Source: Salibaculum griseiflavum (GTDB taxonomy: Bacteria > Pseudomonadota > Alphaproteobacteria > Rhodobacterales > Rhodobacteraceae). Taken from it: a stretch of 64,000 nt of DNA. A program made the position numbers and the translations under genes. Where the stretch lies: NCBI RefSeq assembly GCF_003129565.1, contig NZ_QETF01000001.1:62001-126000 (forward strand), written 5' to 3'. Under the pieces are notes generated by a model, which saw only the letters and a list, made by a program, of their open reading frames with translations, made no database searches and was not told the DNA's origin. Every line of letters starts with the position of its first letter. Position 1 is the first letter of the stretch. Of this stretch, positions 8,122 through 16,793 are shown one piece after another.

Positions 8122-9206
8122 TCGTCTTTCTCCCGGCCGATGATGAACTGGATCACGGAAAAGGCGCCCATGATGACGAAGAGGAAAACGGCCATCGCGC
8201 TGGCCCTTCCAAGTTCGCTGTCGCGGAACCCCGTCTGGTAGATGTAGCGCACGAGCACCTGCGTCGTGTCGTTCGGCCCGCCCTGTGTCATAAGGTGCGA
8301 CTGTCCGAAGACCTGGAAATGCAGGATGATCTGCAACACGACGACCAGCGTGATCGTGCGCCGCAGGTTGGGCAGGGTGATGTACCAGAACGCCCGCGCC
8401 CCACGGGCATTGTCCAGCGCGGCCGCCTCGTAGATCTCGGACGAGATGTCCTGCAGTCCGGCGAGGAACAGGATCATGGCGATCCCCAGCGACCACCAGA
8501 CCGTCGCGATCACGATGGCGGCCATGGCGAATTGCTGATCCGTCAACCAGTTGATCGGCGTGCCGCCCATGACCTCGGTGATATTCGCGATGAGGCCTTG
8601 CCTGGGCGAGAACATGATCTGCCAGATCAGGGTCACCACCGTGACGGAAAGCACCTGAGACAGGAAAAACAATGTGCGCAGGATACCCATGGCGCGTGTT
8701 TCACGATTCATACCCGCCGCCAGAAGAAGGGCGGAAACCGTCACCCCCGGCACGGTCAATCCAACGAACAGAACGGTGTTGGCCACGGTCGGCCAGAACC
8801 GGCGATCATACCACCGCCCCCCTTCACCGGGGTGAAAGCCGGGGAGGACAACCAAGAGCAGCGAAACGATCCCAAGGGCGATCGTGTTGAAGCGGCTCAA
8901 CCGGTTCGTCCGATGAAGGAAGGCGGTGAAAGCAAGGCCGATCAGGCCGAGACCTTGCAGCAGCGGGGCGGTGAAGCCCCATTCGATGTTCCGGCCCCAC
9001 ATGACCCGCTCGTAGTTGCGCAGGCCGATGAAATCCTTTGCGTCGGGGTTGAATGCGACGGCCAGAAGGTTCCAGTCATGCAGGCTGATCCAGATGCCGC
9101 GGAAGAACGGATAGACGAGAAACAAGGCATAGGTCACCAGAAACGGCGCCAGCAACAGCCAGGCTGATTGCTGTTGGCTTAGATAGGATTTGCGGCCCTG
9201 TCGCAT
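8118..9206 (-). CDS. Carbohydrate ABC transporter permease (MalF-type) with an extra N-terminal membrane region
   Basis: Inner-membrane permease of 362 residues, longer than the usual 290-310. The EAA loop YEAAALDNARGARAFWYITLP is in the expected C-terminal third. Between the first membrane segment (about 16-40) and the conserved core starting at RFWPTVANT (about 145) lies an added stretch of roughly 60 residues with two more hydrophobic segments (around 82-97 and 108-121). It is the first gene of the operon, with GGGAGGAGACG upstream, and is divergent from the lacI-type regulator across a palindromic operator. Confidence 0.87.
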   Translation of the reverse strand: MRQGRKSYLSQQQSAWLLLAPFLVTYALFLVYPFFRGIWISLHDWNLLAVAFNPDAKDFIGLRNYERVMWGRNIEWGFTAPLLQGLGLIGLAFTAFLHRTNRLSRFNTIALGIVSLLLVVLPGFHPGEGGRWYDRRFWPTVANTVLFVGLTVPGVTVSALLLAAGMNRETRAMGILRTLFFLSQVLSVTVVTLIWQIMFSPRQGLIANITEVMGGTPINWLTDQQFAMAAIVIATVWWSLGIAMILFLAGLQDISSEIYEAAALDNARGARAFWYITLPNLRRTITLVVVLQIILHFQVFGQSHLMTQGGPNDTTQVLVRYIYQTGFRDSELGRASAMAVFLFVIMGAFSVIQFIIGREKDE

Positions 9207-9237
9207 CGTCTCCTCCCTGATCCGAATGCGAATCTTC

Positions 9238-9273
9238 TTGTGCTAAAAATATTAGCAATATTATTTAGCACAA
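9238..9273. promoter_or_regulatory. Large palindromic operator between permease and lacI-type genes
   Basis: TTGTGCTAAA (9238-9247) is the exact reverse complement of TTTAGCACAA (9264-9273). Inside the 16-nt spacer an AATATT-AGC-AATATT repeat (9248-9262) shares almost the same centre. A nested TGCTAA-N5-TTAGCA pair (9241-9257) gives a second, offset dyad. The site sits 31 bp upstream of the permease ATG and 37 bp before the regulator ATG, so one bound LacI-type protein could control both directions. Confidence 0.75.
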
Positions 9274-9310
9274 CACAATCTTTGTTTTGCCGCGCCGGAA
9301 AGTGCTGAGA

Positions 9311-10339
9311 ATGCAGAAGAAAAACCGGATAACGATGAAGGACGTCGCTTTGCGGGCGGGTGTGTCGCAGTCAACGGTGTCCTTCGTGCTCAACGGGCTG
9401 GAAGACATGCGTATCAGCCGCGACACCCGCAAAAGGGTGATGAGCGCGGTCGAGGAATTGGGTTATCGCCCGCGGGGGGCCGGTCGGCCGCCCAAGGCCG
9501 CCGGGCAGGGTGTGATTGGCCTGATCATGGATGAGATCGCCACCAGCCCCTTTGCCTCGATTTCGATCGAGGGCGCGCAGGAAGAGGCCTGGAAACACAA
9601 CATCCTGCTTGAGGTCGTGATGACGGGGGGCGATGCCGCCTATGAGGCGGCGGTTCTCAAGAAATGGGCGGGGGACAATGCCATCGGCGTCATCTACGGG
9701 TCGATCCTGACCCGGGCGTTGGCGCCGCCTGACGGGCTGGCGCGGCATCGCGCGGTGCTTCTCAATTGTTACGATCCCGATGGGCAATTCGGGTCGATCG
9801 TTCCGGCCGAACGGCGTGGAGGAGAGGTCGCGACCGCCGCTCTGATCGCCGAGGGGCACAAGCGGATCGCCTTCATCTCGGGTGAGCCTTGGATGGAGGC
9901 CTCGGACCAGCGCATGGAAGGCTATGAAAGGGCCCTGCGTGCTGCCGGCATTCCGGTGGATCCATCCTTGATCGTCGAGGGAAATTTCCTGCCCTCGGGC
10001 GGTCGCCTCGCCACGCACAAGCTGATGTCACAGGATCGTCGCCCGGATGCGATTTTTTGCGCCAACGACCTGATGGCGGTCGGGTGCTACGAGGCCCTCA
10101 AGGAACTGGGTGAGCGCCCGGGCGAAACCGTTGCGGTCATGGGCTATGACGACCAGGAGATCGCGCAGCACCTTTCACCGCCGCTTTCGACCGTTCTTCT
10201 GCCGCATCGTGAAATGGGCCAGTGGTGTGTGGACTCGCTGATCGCCACGTCCACCGCCCCATCGGTCGTTGAACGCATGGAATGCCCATTGGTCCTGCGC
10301 GACTCGCATGTCCTTGGTGGGGTGTCCGCCGCGCAGTGA
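9311..10339 (+). CDS. LacI-family transcriptional regulator
   Basis: Repressor-type regulator of 342 residues. The N-terminal HTH is classic LacI: ITMKDVALRAGVSQSTVSFVLNG (7-29), with the hinge-helix region before GYRPR. The rest is a periplasmic-binding-like effector domain (VIGLIMDEI, RIAFISG, PDAIFCANDLMAVGCYEAL, VMGYDD). The ATG at 9311 is chosen because GGAAAG lies about 9 nt before it; the frame is open to a TTG at 9287. It is divergent from the sugar transporter operon and faces the palindrome at 9238-9273, so it probably represses that operon until its sugar is bound. Confidence 0.9.
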   Translation: MQKKNRITMKDVALRAGVSQSTVSFVLNGLEDMRISRDTRKRVMSAVEELGYRPRGAGRPPKAAGQGVIGLIMDEIATSPFASISIEGAQEEAWKHNILLEVVMTGGDAAYEAAVLKKWAGDNAIGVIYGSILTRALAPPDGLARHRAVLLNCYDPDGQFGSIVPAERRGGEVATAALIAEGHKRIAFISGEPWMEASDQRMEGYERALRAAGIPVDPSLIVEGNFLPSGGRLATHKLMSQDRRPDAIFCANDLMAVGCYEALKELGERPGETVAVMGYDDQEIAQHLSPPLSTVLLPHREMGQWCVDSLIATSTAPSVVERMECPLVLRDSHVLGGVSAAQ

Positions 10340-10340
10340 T

Positions 10341-10517
10341 CTATCGGGCGGGCGGCTCGTCTTCTGCCGGGTGGTCGTCATAGGTGTCCGAAAGGATTCG
10401 GCGGGCGTCACCTTCGGGGTCGTCATACTGGTTGCTGCGCACGGTCCAGACAAAGGCGATAAGGCCCACGATGCCAAGGGTCAGCGAGATCGGGATCAGG
10501 AACGACAGAACTTCCAT
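10341..10517 (-). CDS. ccoS: cbb3-type cytochrome oxidase assembly protein CcoS
   Basis: A 58-residue protein with one N-terminal membrane segment (about 4-24) followed by the CcoS signature WTVRSNQYDDPEGDARRIL. CcoS is needed to insert haem and copper into the cbb3 oxidase. Its ATG at 10517 lies 2 bp after the ccoI stop, making it the last gene of ccoGHIS. The acidic C-terminal tail (DDHPAEDEPPAR) is normal for the family. Confidence 0.92.
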   Translation of the reverse strand: MEVLSFLIPISLTLGIVGLIAFVWTVRSNQYDDPEGDARRILSDTYDDHPAEDEPPAR

Positions 10518-10519
10518 AG

Positions 10520-12724
10520 CTACCTCACGCGCAGGGCGTTCAGGGACACGGTGATCGAACTGGCCGACATGGCCAGAGCCGCTATGAGCGGCGAACACAA
10601 GCCCGCCACGGCAAGCGGCACGGCAATGATATTGTACCAGGTCGCGATGGTGAAGTTTTCCCGGATGCGACGGACGCTGCGCCCGGCGGTTCGGATCGCC
10701 TCGGGCAGAGGCGACAGGGACGACCCGAGCAACACGATATCAGAGGCCACCCGGGCCGCATCCAGCGCAGACGCGGGCGAGATCGACGCATGTGCGGCGG
10801 TCAAGGCGGCGGTATCGTTCAGCCCGTCGCCGACCATCAGCACTTTGGCGCCCTGGTCGCTCAGCGCATTGATCCGGTCGGCCTTGTCAGCCGGAAGCGC
10901 CTCGGCGGTCCAGTCGTCAATCCCTAGGGTCTCGGCCAGCGATTGAACGGCTTTGGGGCTGTCGCCGGACATCAGGATCACGCGCAGGCCACTCTCCTTG
11001 AGGGCGGCCACGGTTTCGGCGGCGCCGTCACGCAGGCGGTCGGTGAACAGGAAGGATTGCGGGGCACCATCGCCTATGCGCAACCATGCGGCAGTTTGGT
11101 CAGATGGCTCGGCCCCGACCCACGCGGCGCGGCCAAGTTGCACCTTTTGACCCTGCCACACGCCTTCGGTGCCGTGACCGGGGACCTCGGTGATCCCGGA
11201 AATGTCGGCGGGGGCGACCCCGGCGTCACGCGCGGCCTGGGTCAAGGCCTTGGACAAGGGATGGGCCGATCCTTCGGCGAGGGCCAATGCGATTTGCAGG
11301 TCACGGGGCGGGATCGCCTCAAGGTTCGTCAGAACCGGCGTGCCGGCGGTCAGCGTGCCGGTCTTGTCGAACATGACCGTATCGACCTGTGCCAAGCGCT
11401 CCAGCGCGGTCGCGTTCTTGATGAGAAGGCCATGCCGGAACAAGCGGCCAGAGGCAGCGGTCGTCACCGCCGGAACCGCCAGCCCGAGGGCGCAGGGGCA
11501 GGTGATGATCAGAACGGCGGCTGCGATGTTCAGCGCCACGCGCAGGTCGCCGGAATAGAGCAACCACCCAACGAAGGCCAAGGCCGACAGGATGTGCACG
11601 CCGGGCGCATAGAGCTTGGCCGCCTTGTCGGCCAGCGATGTATAGCGTGACCGCCCGGACTCCGCGATGGCAACAAGGTCGGCCATGCGGTGCAGCGACG
11701 TATCGCGGCCCACCGCGGTGGCACGGATCACCAGCGGTCCGGTCAGGTTTACTTCGCCCGCGCTGACGGCGCGGCCCGGTTCGGCATAGACCGGCACTGT
11801 CTCGCCGGTCAGAAGGGATCGGTCGAGTTCCGATGTGCCATCGGTGATTTCCCCGTCCACGGGCATACGGGCACCGGGATGGACGCGGATCATGTCACCG
11901 ACAGACAGGGTCGCGACATCGACCTTCTCATCGCCATCCGCCCCGACGCGCCACGCCTTTGGCACTTCCAGTGCGGCCAGCTCGCGGGCGGCGGATCGGG
12001 CCACGGATCGCGTGCGGTGGTCCAGGTAGCGCCCCGTCAGCAGGAAGAACGTCAACGCGATGGCGGCGTCGAAATAGGCATGTTCGCCGGATAGCGACGT
12101 TTCCCAAAGCGAGGTGACAAGCGCCAGCAGGATCGCCAGCGAAATCGGAACGTCCATGTTCAGGTGCCCGGCCCTCAGCGCGGTCCAGGCATTGCGAAAG
12201 AAGGGCAGGGCGGAAAACGCCACCGCGGGCATGACGATGGCGGCGGAAATCCAGTGGAACAGGTCGCGGGTCGCGCCCTCGGCGCCGGACCAGACGGCGA
12301 CGCTCAGCAGCATCACGTTCATCGAGGCGAAGCCGGCCACCGCCAGACGCATCAGCAGATCGCGTCCGGCCCGGTCCGCCGCATCCCCGGAAAGTGTTGC
12401 GGAATCCAGCAGGTGCGCCTCGTAGCCAAGCCGTTCCACATCGGCGACGATGTCCGCGGGGTCCGTCCCGGGGTCGGCATGAACCGTGGCGCGCTTGCGG
12501 GTCAGGTTGACCCGCGCATCCTTGACATGGGGGAGGGCCAGAAGCCCCTGTTCGACCGTGTTGATACAGGCGGCGCAATGAATTGTCGGCAGGGACACGA
12601 GGATGGTTTCATCCTGGTCTCCGGCCTGACGGCGCGCATGCTGCGCGGCGACGCTGGCCATCGAACAGCCAGGGCAGGCTGCGGCCCCTGTCTCGAACTC
12701 AGTTTCGAAGTCGGTCGTCGACAT
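10520..12724 (-). CDS. ccoI: Copper-translocating P1B-type ATPase CcoI (FixI)
   Basis: Inner-membrane copper ATPase of 734 residues that supplies copper for cbb3 oxidase assembly. In order it shows an N-terminal CPGC motif (17-20), a heavy-metal-associated domain with HCAAC (49-53), eight membrane segments, the TGE actuator motif, the metal-binding CPC in TCPCALGLAVP, the phosphorylated DKTGTLT, and GDGLND. The ATG at 12724 overlaps the ccoH stop by one base (TGATG). Position between ccoH and ccoS identifies it as CcoI rather than a general CopA. Confidence 0.95.
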   Translation of the reverse strand: MSTTDFETEFETGAAACPGCSMASVAAQHARRQAGDQDETILVSLPTIHCAACINTVEQGLLALPHVKDARVNLTRKRATVHADPGTDPADIVADVERLGYEAHLLDSATLSGDAADRAGRDLLMRLAVAGFASMNVMLLSVAVWSGAEGATRDLFHWISAAIVMPAVAFSALPFFRNAWTALRAGHLNMDVPISLAILLALVTSLWETSLSGEHAYFDAAIALTFFLLTGRYLDHRTRSVARSAARELAALEVPKAWRVGADGDEKVDVATLSVGDMIRVHPGARMPVDGEITDGTSELDRSLLTGETVPVYAEPGRAVSAGEVNLTGPLVIRATAVGRDTSLHRMADLVAIAESGRSRYTSLADKAAKLYAPGVHILSALAFVGWLLYSGDLRVALNIAAAVLIITCPCALGLAVPAVTTAASGRLFRHGLLIKNATALERLAQVDTVMFDKTGTLTAGTPVLTNLEAIPPRDLQIALALAEGSAHPLSKALTQAARDAGVAPADISGITEVPGHGTEGVWQGQKVQLGRAAWVGAEPSDQTAAWLRIGDGAPQSFLFTDRLRDGAAETVAALKESGLRVILMSGDSPKAVQSLAETLGIDDWTAEALPADKADRINALSDQGAKVLMVGDGLNDTAALTAAHASISPASALDAARVASDIVLLGSSLSPLPEAIRTAGRSVRRIRENFTIATWYNIIAVPLAVAGLCSPLIAALAMSASSITVSLNALRVR

Positions 12725-13170
12725 CAATCCACCAGAACCACGATCCGCTGTTTGAACTCTGTCCCGTCCGGCGCGATCGCTTCGAGACGCAGGTTCCAGT
12801 TGCCGCCCGATGTTTCGACCGGGGCGACATAGGCCTCGCCATTGAATTCGAAGGCGGGCACCTGGTCATCGCGCACAGACGTGGCCCGGCCGAAGATACC
12901 ATCGAGGCTTTGCACTTCGACCGGGGCCCCGTCGGCATCGGTGATCGTCAGCGTCAGGATCTCGTTCCGCACGACGGCGTCCACTGTCCAGTCGAGGGCC
13001 AGCTGGGCCGCACGCTCCTCGTCCCAGTTCTGGCTGGCGACGTAGGAATTCTTGACCTCAAGCCCGGGAAAGGTGCGCACCGCCGAAAAGGCCAGGAACA
13101 AGTTGACCGTGATGATGACCAGGAAGGCCCCCGCGAAGATAAGGAAGAATCTGCGTCCGGTGATAACCAT
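12724..13170 (-). CDS. ccoH: cbb3 oxidase assembly protein CcoH (FixH)
   Basis: A 148-residue protein with one N-terminal membrane anchor (about 8-30) and a periplasmic domain of the FixH family. The NSYVASQNWD segment after the anchor and the closing GGNWNLRLEA are typical of the family. CcoH is required for stable cbb3 oxidase assembly and interacts with it. Both ends overlap neighbours by one base (TAATG with ccoG, TGATG with ccoI), so translation is coupled along ccoGHIS. Confidence 0.93.
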   Translation of the reverse strand: MVITGRRFFLIFAGAFLVIITVNLFLAFSAVRTFPGLEVKNSYVASQNWDEERAAQLALDWTVDAVVRNEILTLTITDADGAPVEVQSLDGIFGRATSVRDDQVPAFEFNGEAYVAPVETSGGNWNLRLEAIAPDGTEFKQRIVVLVD

Positions 13171-14588
13171 TATCGGCTCTCCAATCCGTTGAAATGTGTG
13201 TCTTCGTAGGTGCGTTCGTTGCTTTCGAGGTCTTCGACCCAGATGCGGAAATCCGTGCGGGCGTCTTCCGAAGCCTCGGAGCCGGCTGGCGCGGTGACAT
13301 AAACCCGCTGGATCAGCATCTCATCGGCACCGACCTCGACGGTTTCGTAGGGCGTGCCCTCGATCTGCAGGAACAACATTGGATCCCCGCTGACGGTGAT
13401 GCGGAACGGCCGATCGTCGCCCGTCATGTTGCGGATGCGCAGTTCGTAGGTGTTGCGCACCGACCCGTCCGACATCTGGTCGAAAAGCGGGTTGCGCTCG
13501 GGCCGCACGGTCAGGTCGATCTCGGAACGGATGAACAGAGCCACGACAAGGACCAGCCCGACCGCCGCCCAGAGCGCGGTGTAAAGCATCGTGCGCGGGC
13601 GGAAGATGTGACGATAGATGTGCTTTGCAGTTCCGCCGGCACGTTCGACTTCCTCGTCGCGCAGGGTGAAATAGTCGATCAACCCGCGTGGTTTTCCGAC
13701 CTTCTCCATCATGTCGTCACAAGCGTCGATGCACAGGCCGCAGGTGATGCAGGCGAGCTGCTGGCCGTCGCGGATATCAATGCCCATCGGGCAGACATTC
13801 ACGCAGGCATTGCAGTCGATGCAGTCGCCCAGCCCGTCGCGGGCCTTGCCCTTGCCACGCGGTTCGCCGCGCCACTCGCGGTAGCCGATCGTGATCGTGT
13901 CCTCGTCCATCATGGCGGCTTGGATGCGCGGCCACGGGCAGGCATAGATGCAAACCTGTTCCCGGGCGATGCCCCCCATGAAGACGGTGGTGAAGGTCAG
14001 GATACCCATCGTGGTATAGGCAATCGGATGCGCCTGTCCGGTGACGAGGTTCTGCAGCAGCGTTGGCGCGTCGGCAAAGTAGAAGATCCAGGCCCCGCCT
14101 GTTGCCAGCCCGATCAAGGCCCAGACGATGTATTTCTGCAGCCGCAGGCGGATTTTCTTGCCGTCCCATTTCTGCTTCCACAACCGGACGCGGGCGTTGC
14201 GGTCGCCCTCGATCCAGCGTTCGGTCAGCACGAAAAGGTCGGTCCAGACTGTTTGCGGGCACGTGTAGCCGCACCAGACCCGCCCCAGCGCCGAGGTGAA
14301 CAGGAACAACCCAAGCCCCGCCATGATCAGCAGGCCCGCGATGAAATAGAATTCGTGCGGCCAGATCTCGATCCAGAAGAAGAAGAACCGACGGTTGGCC
14401 ATGTCGATCAGGACCGCCTGATCCGGTAGCGCCGGACCACGGTCCCAGCGGATCCACGGAGTCAGGTAATAGATGCCAAGCGTCACCGCCATGATCCACC
14501 ACTTCAAGGTGCGGAACTTGCCCTTTACCTTGCGCGGGAAGACGGGCTCTCGCTTGGCGTAAAGCGATGGTTCGTCGGTCGAACTCAT
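13170..14588 (-). CDS. ccoG: Membrane iron-sulfur protein CcoG (RdxA/FixG)
   Basis: A 472-residue membrane ferredoxin-like protein; CcoG reduces copper during cbb3 oxidase assembly. It has several N-terminal membrane segments, a CGYTCPQTVW motif, then two 4Fe-4S cysteine clusters (CIDCNACVNVCP and CITCGLCIDAC), and a C-terminal Ig-like domain (FixG_C, with NPLFDQMSDGSVRNTYELR). It is first in the ccoGHIS transcript; an FNR box lies 66 bp upstream of its ATG, so expression probably rises at low oxygen. Confidence 0.94.
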   Translation of the reverse strand: MSSTDEPSLYAKREPVFPRKVKGKFRTLKWWIMAVTLGIYYLTPWIRWDRGPALPDQAVLIDMANRRFFFFWIEIWPHEFYFIAGLLIMAGLGLFLFTSALGRVWCGYTCPQTVWTDLFVLTERWIEGDRNARVRLWKQKWDGKKIRLRLQKYIVWALIGLATGGAWIFYFADAPTLLQNLVTGQAHPIAYTTMGILTFTTVFMGGIAREQVCIYACPWPRIQAAMMDEDTITIGYREWRGEPRGKGKARDGLGDCIDCNACVNVCPMGIDIRDGQQLACITCGLCIDACDDMMEKVGKPRGLIDYFTLRDEEVERAGGTAKHIYRHIFRPRTMLYTALWAAVGLVLVVALFIRSEIDLTVRPERNPLFDQMSDGSVRNTYELRIRNMTGDDRPFRITVSGDPMLFLQIEGTPYETVEVGADEMLIQRVYVTAPAGSEASEDARTDFRIWVEDLESNERTYEDTHFNGLESR

Positions 14589-14653
14589 GGAATCATCCTG
14601 TCCTTAGGTGTTCGCGTTGTTCCGGGTTTCGCTGATCCGACCGCCCCATGGCT

Positions 14654-14667
14654 TTGACTTGGATCAA
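14654..14667 (-). promoter_or_regulatory. FNR/FnrL anaerobox upstream of ccoG
   Basis: TTGAC-TTGG-ATCAA matches the FNR/FixK dyad (TTGAT-N4-ATCAA) at nine of ten positions. It lies 66 bp upstream of the ccoG ATG, a usual activation distance. The whole 300-bp interval 14589-14888 holds only this site and the ccoP terminator, so ccoGHIS has its own oxygen-responsive promoter. Confidence 0.8.
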
Positions 14668-14762
14668 CTGAAAAGCCGTATCTGCGGTTCAGGTTTGTTT
14701 TTTGTGATATATGATCGCATTTCGCGGTCGCGATCCCCAGGGACTGCGACACTTTGTAAAAG

Positions 14763-14793
14763 AACACCCCCGAGGCTGAACCTCGGGGGTGTT
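14763..14793 (-). terminator. Rho-independent terminator of ccoNOQP
   Basis: A perfect 13-bp stem, AACACCCCCGAGG (14763-14775) with CCTCGGGGGTGTT (14781-14793), and a 5-nt loop. On the minus strand it is followed by CTTTTAC. It lies 96 bp past the ccoP stop and separates ccoNOQP from ccoGHIS. Confidence 0.88.
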
Positions 14794-14888
14794 GCCCTCC
14801 GATCAGAAGGGCGCGGGCCTGATGGAATGCGCGAACAGGTATCAGGTCCGCTTTTGCCTGGGGCCGCTGCAAAGCCCCGGCAATTCCT

Positions 14889-15779
14889 TTACTGGCCGCC
14901 GCCCAGCTGGTGGACGTAGACAGCCACCGCATTGACCTCGTCGGCGGTCAGGCCGAAGGCCTCGTTGAAGTCCTGCGACCAGGCCGGCATGACGCCGAAG
15001 CGGGAATTCATGACGGTTTCGGTCACGCTTTCCACGTCGCCGCCATAGAGCCAGATCGCATCGGTAAGGTTCGGCGCGCCCTGGAAGGTGTCGCCCAGGC
15101 CTTCGACCCCGTGGCAGGCGGAGCAGTTGATGTCATAGACTTCCGCCCCGGCCTCGACCAGTGCGGCCTCGGTTTCGTTGCCGCTCAGCGAGAGGACGTA
15201 TTGCACGACCTGCTCGACCTCTTCCTGGGGAAGTATCTCGCCAAAGGCCGGCATCTCGGACCAGCGCGCGTCAAGCGACTGTTCGTTGCGGATGCCGTGG
15301 CTTACAGTGAAGGCGATTTCGTCCACCGTGCCGCCCCAGAGCCAGGCGTCGTCCCGCAGGTTGGGATAACCATTGCCTTCGGCGACACCGTTGGCGCCCG
15401 ATCCGTGGCATTGCGAACAATTGGCCGCGAAGATCGCGCGCCCGCCATTCACCGCATAGCTGTAAAGCTCGCTGTCGCGGTTATCGACCAGCGCGACGAG
15501 GTCGGCGCTTGCCAGCTCTGTCACCAATGCCGCGTTCTGTTCATTCACGGCGGCAATATCGGCCGCGACGTTCGCCCGCGTCGAGAACCCCAGCAGACCC
15601 GCTGTCGAATTCTTGATGCCGGGCCAGGCCGGATAGGCGATGGTGTAGCCGATGCCCCAGACGATCGTTGCGTAGAAGACCCAGACCCACCAGCGCGGTA
15701 GCGGATTGTTCAGTTCTTCGATGCCATCCCATTCGTGGCCGGTGGTTTCGACACCGTTATAGTCTTTTTTCTCGCTCAT
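14889..15779 (-). CDS. ccoP: cbb3 cytochrome c oxidase subunit III (dihaem cytochrome c, CcoP)
   Basis: A 296-residue subunit with an N-terminal membrane anchor (about 30-52) and two periplasmic cytochrome c domains; the haem sites are CSQCH (121-125) and CSACH (219-223), with methionine ligands expected in the following loops (MPAFG, MPAWS). It passes electrons from the bc1 complex or soluble cytochromes to CcoO. The ATG overlaps the ccoQ stop by 4 bp. It is last in ccoNOQP and is followed by a strong terminator. Confidence 0.97.
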   Translation of the reverse strand: MSEKKDYNGVETTGHEWDGIEELNNPLPRWWVWVFYATIVWGIGYTIAYPAWPGIKNSTAGLLGFSTRANVAADIAAVNEQNAALVTELASADLVALVDNRDSELYSYAVNGGRAIFAANCSQCHGSGANGVAEGNGYPNLRDDAWLWGGTVDEIAFTVSHGIRNEQSLDARWSEMPAFGEILPQEEVEQVVQYVLSLSGNETEAALVEAGAEVYDINCSACHGVEGLGDTFQGAPNLTDAIWLYGGDVESVTETVMNSRFGVMPAWSQDFNEAFGLTADEVNAVAVYVHQLGGGQ

Positions 15780-15994
15780 TTCTGACCCTCCGGGTCGGTG
15801 TTGTTGTCCTGGGAGAGGGCGCCGCCGTCATCGGCGGGGGCGTCCTCGTGCCGGAAGATGGAATTGGCCGCATCGTCGTGCATCGGGCGGGAACCGGGCC
15901 GGAAGGCCCAGAACCAGGTTCCGATGAAGAAGATGAACAGCGCCAGCAGCATCCAGCTGTCTGCGAATTGGCGTAGGAAGGTATAGGTTTCCAT
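15776..15994 (-). CDS. ccoQ: cbb3 cytochrome c oxidase small subunit CcoQ
   Basis: A 72-residue subunit with one membrane helix (FADSWMLLALFIFFIGTWFWAF) followed by PGSRPMHDDAANSIF, a typical CcoQ core, and an acidic tail. It stabilises the oxidase complex. The ATG at 15994 starts METYTFLRQF and has AGGAGGAACAG upstream; a longer open frame to 16090 overlaps ccoO and is not real. Confidence 0.93.
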   Translation of the reverse strand: METYTFLRQFADSWMLLALFIFFIGTWFWAFRPGSRPMHDDAANSIFRHEDAPADDGGALSQDNNTDPEGQK

Positions 15995-16004
15995 CTGTTC
16001 CTCC

Positions 16005-16781
16005 TTAGCGCGGCATCGCGGCTTCTTCGGGCGTGAAGGTCGAGAAATCGACCAGCGTGCCGAGCATCTGCAGGTAGGCCACGAGGGCATCCATCTCGGT
16101 CACGGCGGCCTGCCCGTCGAAGTTGCGCGCGACGATTGTGTTGCGCGGCTCGCGATCGTCTTCGGGGTTCTCGTCGACGATGTAGCGCGCCACCAGCCCG
16201 TCATACCCGTCCGAGAACGGATCGAGCTGGGCATAGAAATCCGCCTCGGCGTTCGCGATCATGTCCTCGGTATAGGGCACACCGACCATGGCATGGGTGC
16301 TCAGAAGATCACCCATGTATTCCGGCGTGATCTCCTTATCCATGAGGTAGGCATAGGGCGGCATCACCGATTCCGGCACCACGGCCTGTGGGTCCATTAG
16401 GTGATCGACATGCCAGGCGTCGGAATAGCGGCCACCGACGCGGGCCAGGTCCGGCCCGGTCCGCTTGGAGCCCCACTGGAACGGGTGGTCATACATCGAC
16501 TCCGCTGCCAGCGAGTAGTGACCGTAGCGTTCGACCTCGTCCCGCATGGGGCGGATCATCTGGCTGTGGCAGACGTAGCAGCCTTCGCGGATGTAGATCT
16601 CCCGCCCTGCCAGTTCCAGCGGCGTGTAGGGGCGCACCCCCTCGACGTCCTCGATCGTGTTTTCGAGGTAGAAGAGGGGTGCGATCTGCACGATCCCGCC
16701 GACGGTCACGACCAGGAAACTGAAGATCAGGAGCAAGGTCGCGTTGGTCTCCAGTACCTTGTGTTTATCGAGAATACCCAT
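16005..16781 (-). CDS. ccoO: cbb3 cytochrome c oxidase subunit II (monohaem cytochrome c, CcoO)
   Basis: A 258-residue subunit with one N-terminal membrane helix (about 13-35) and a periplasmic monohaem cytochrome c domain. The haem-binding motif is CYVCH (68-72), preceded by YIREG and followed by [18 protein letters not shown], the family hallmark. It carries electrons from CcoP to CcoN. It starts 12 bp after ccoN in the same transcript. Confidence 0.97.
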   Translation of the reverse strand: MGILDKHKVLETNATLLLIFSFLVVTVGGIVQIAPLFYLENTIEDVEGVRPYTPLELAGREIYIREGCYVCHSQMIRPMRDEVERYGHYSLAAESMYDHPFQWGSKRTGPDLARVGGRYSDAWHVDHLMDPQAVVPESVMPPYAYLMDKEITPEYMGDLLSTHAMVGVPYTEDMIANAEADFYAQLDPFSDGYDGLVARYIVDENPEDDREPRNTIVARNFDGQAAVTEMDALVAYLQMLGTLVDFSTFTPEEAAMPR

Positions 16782-16793
16782 CTCTTGCTCTCC

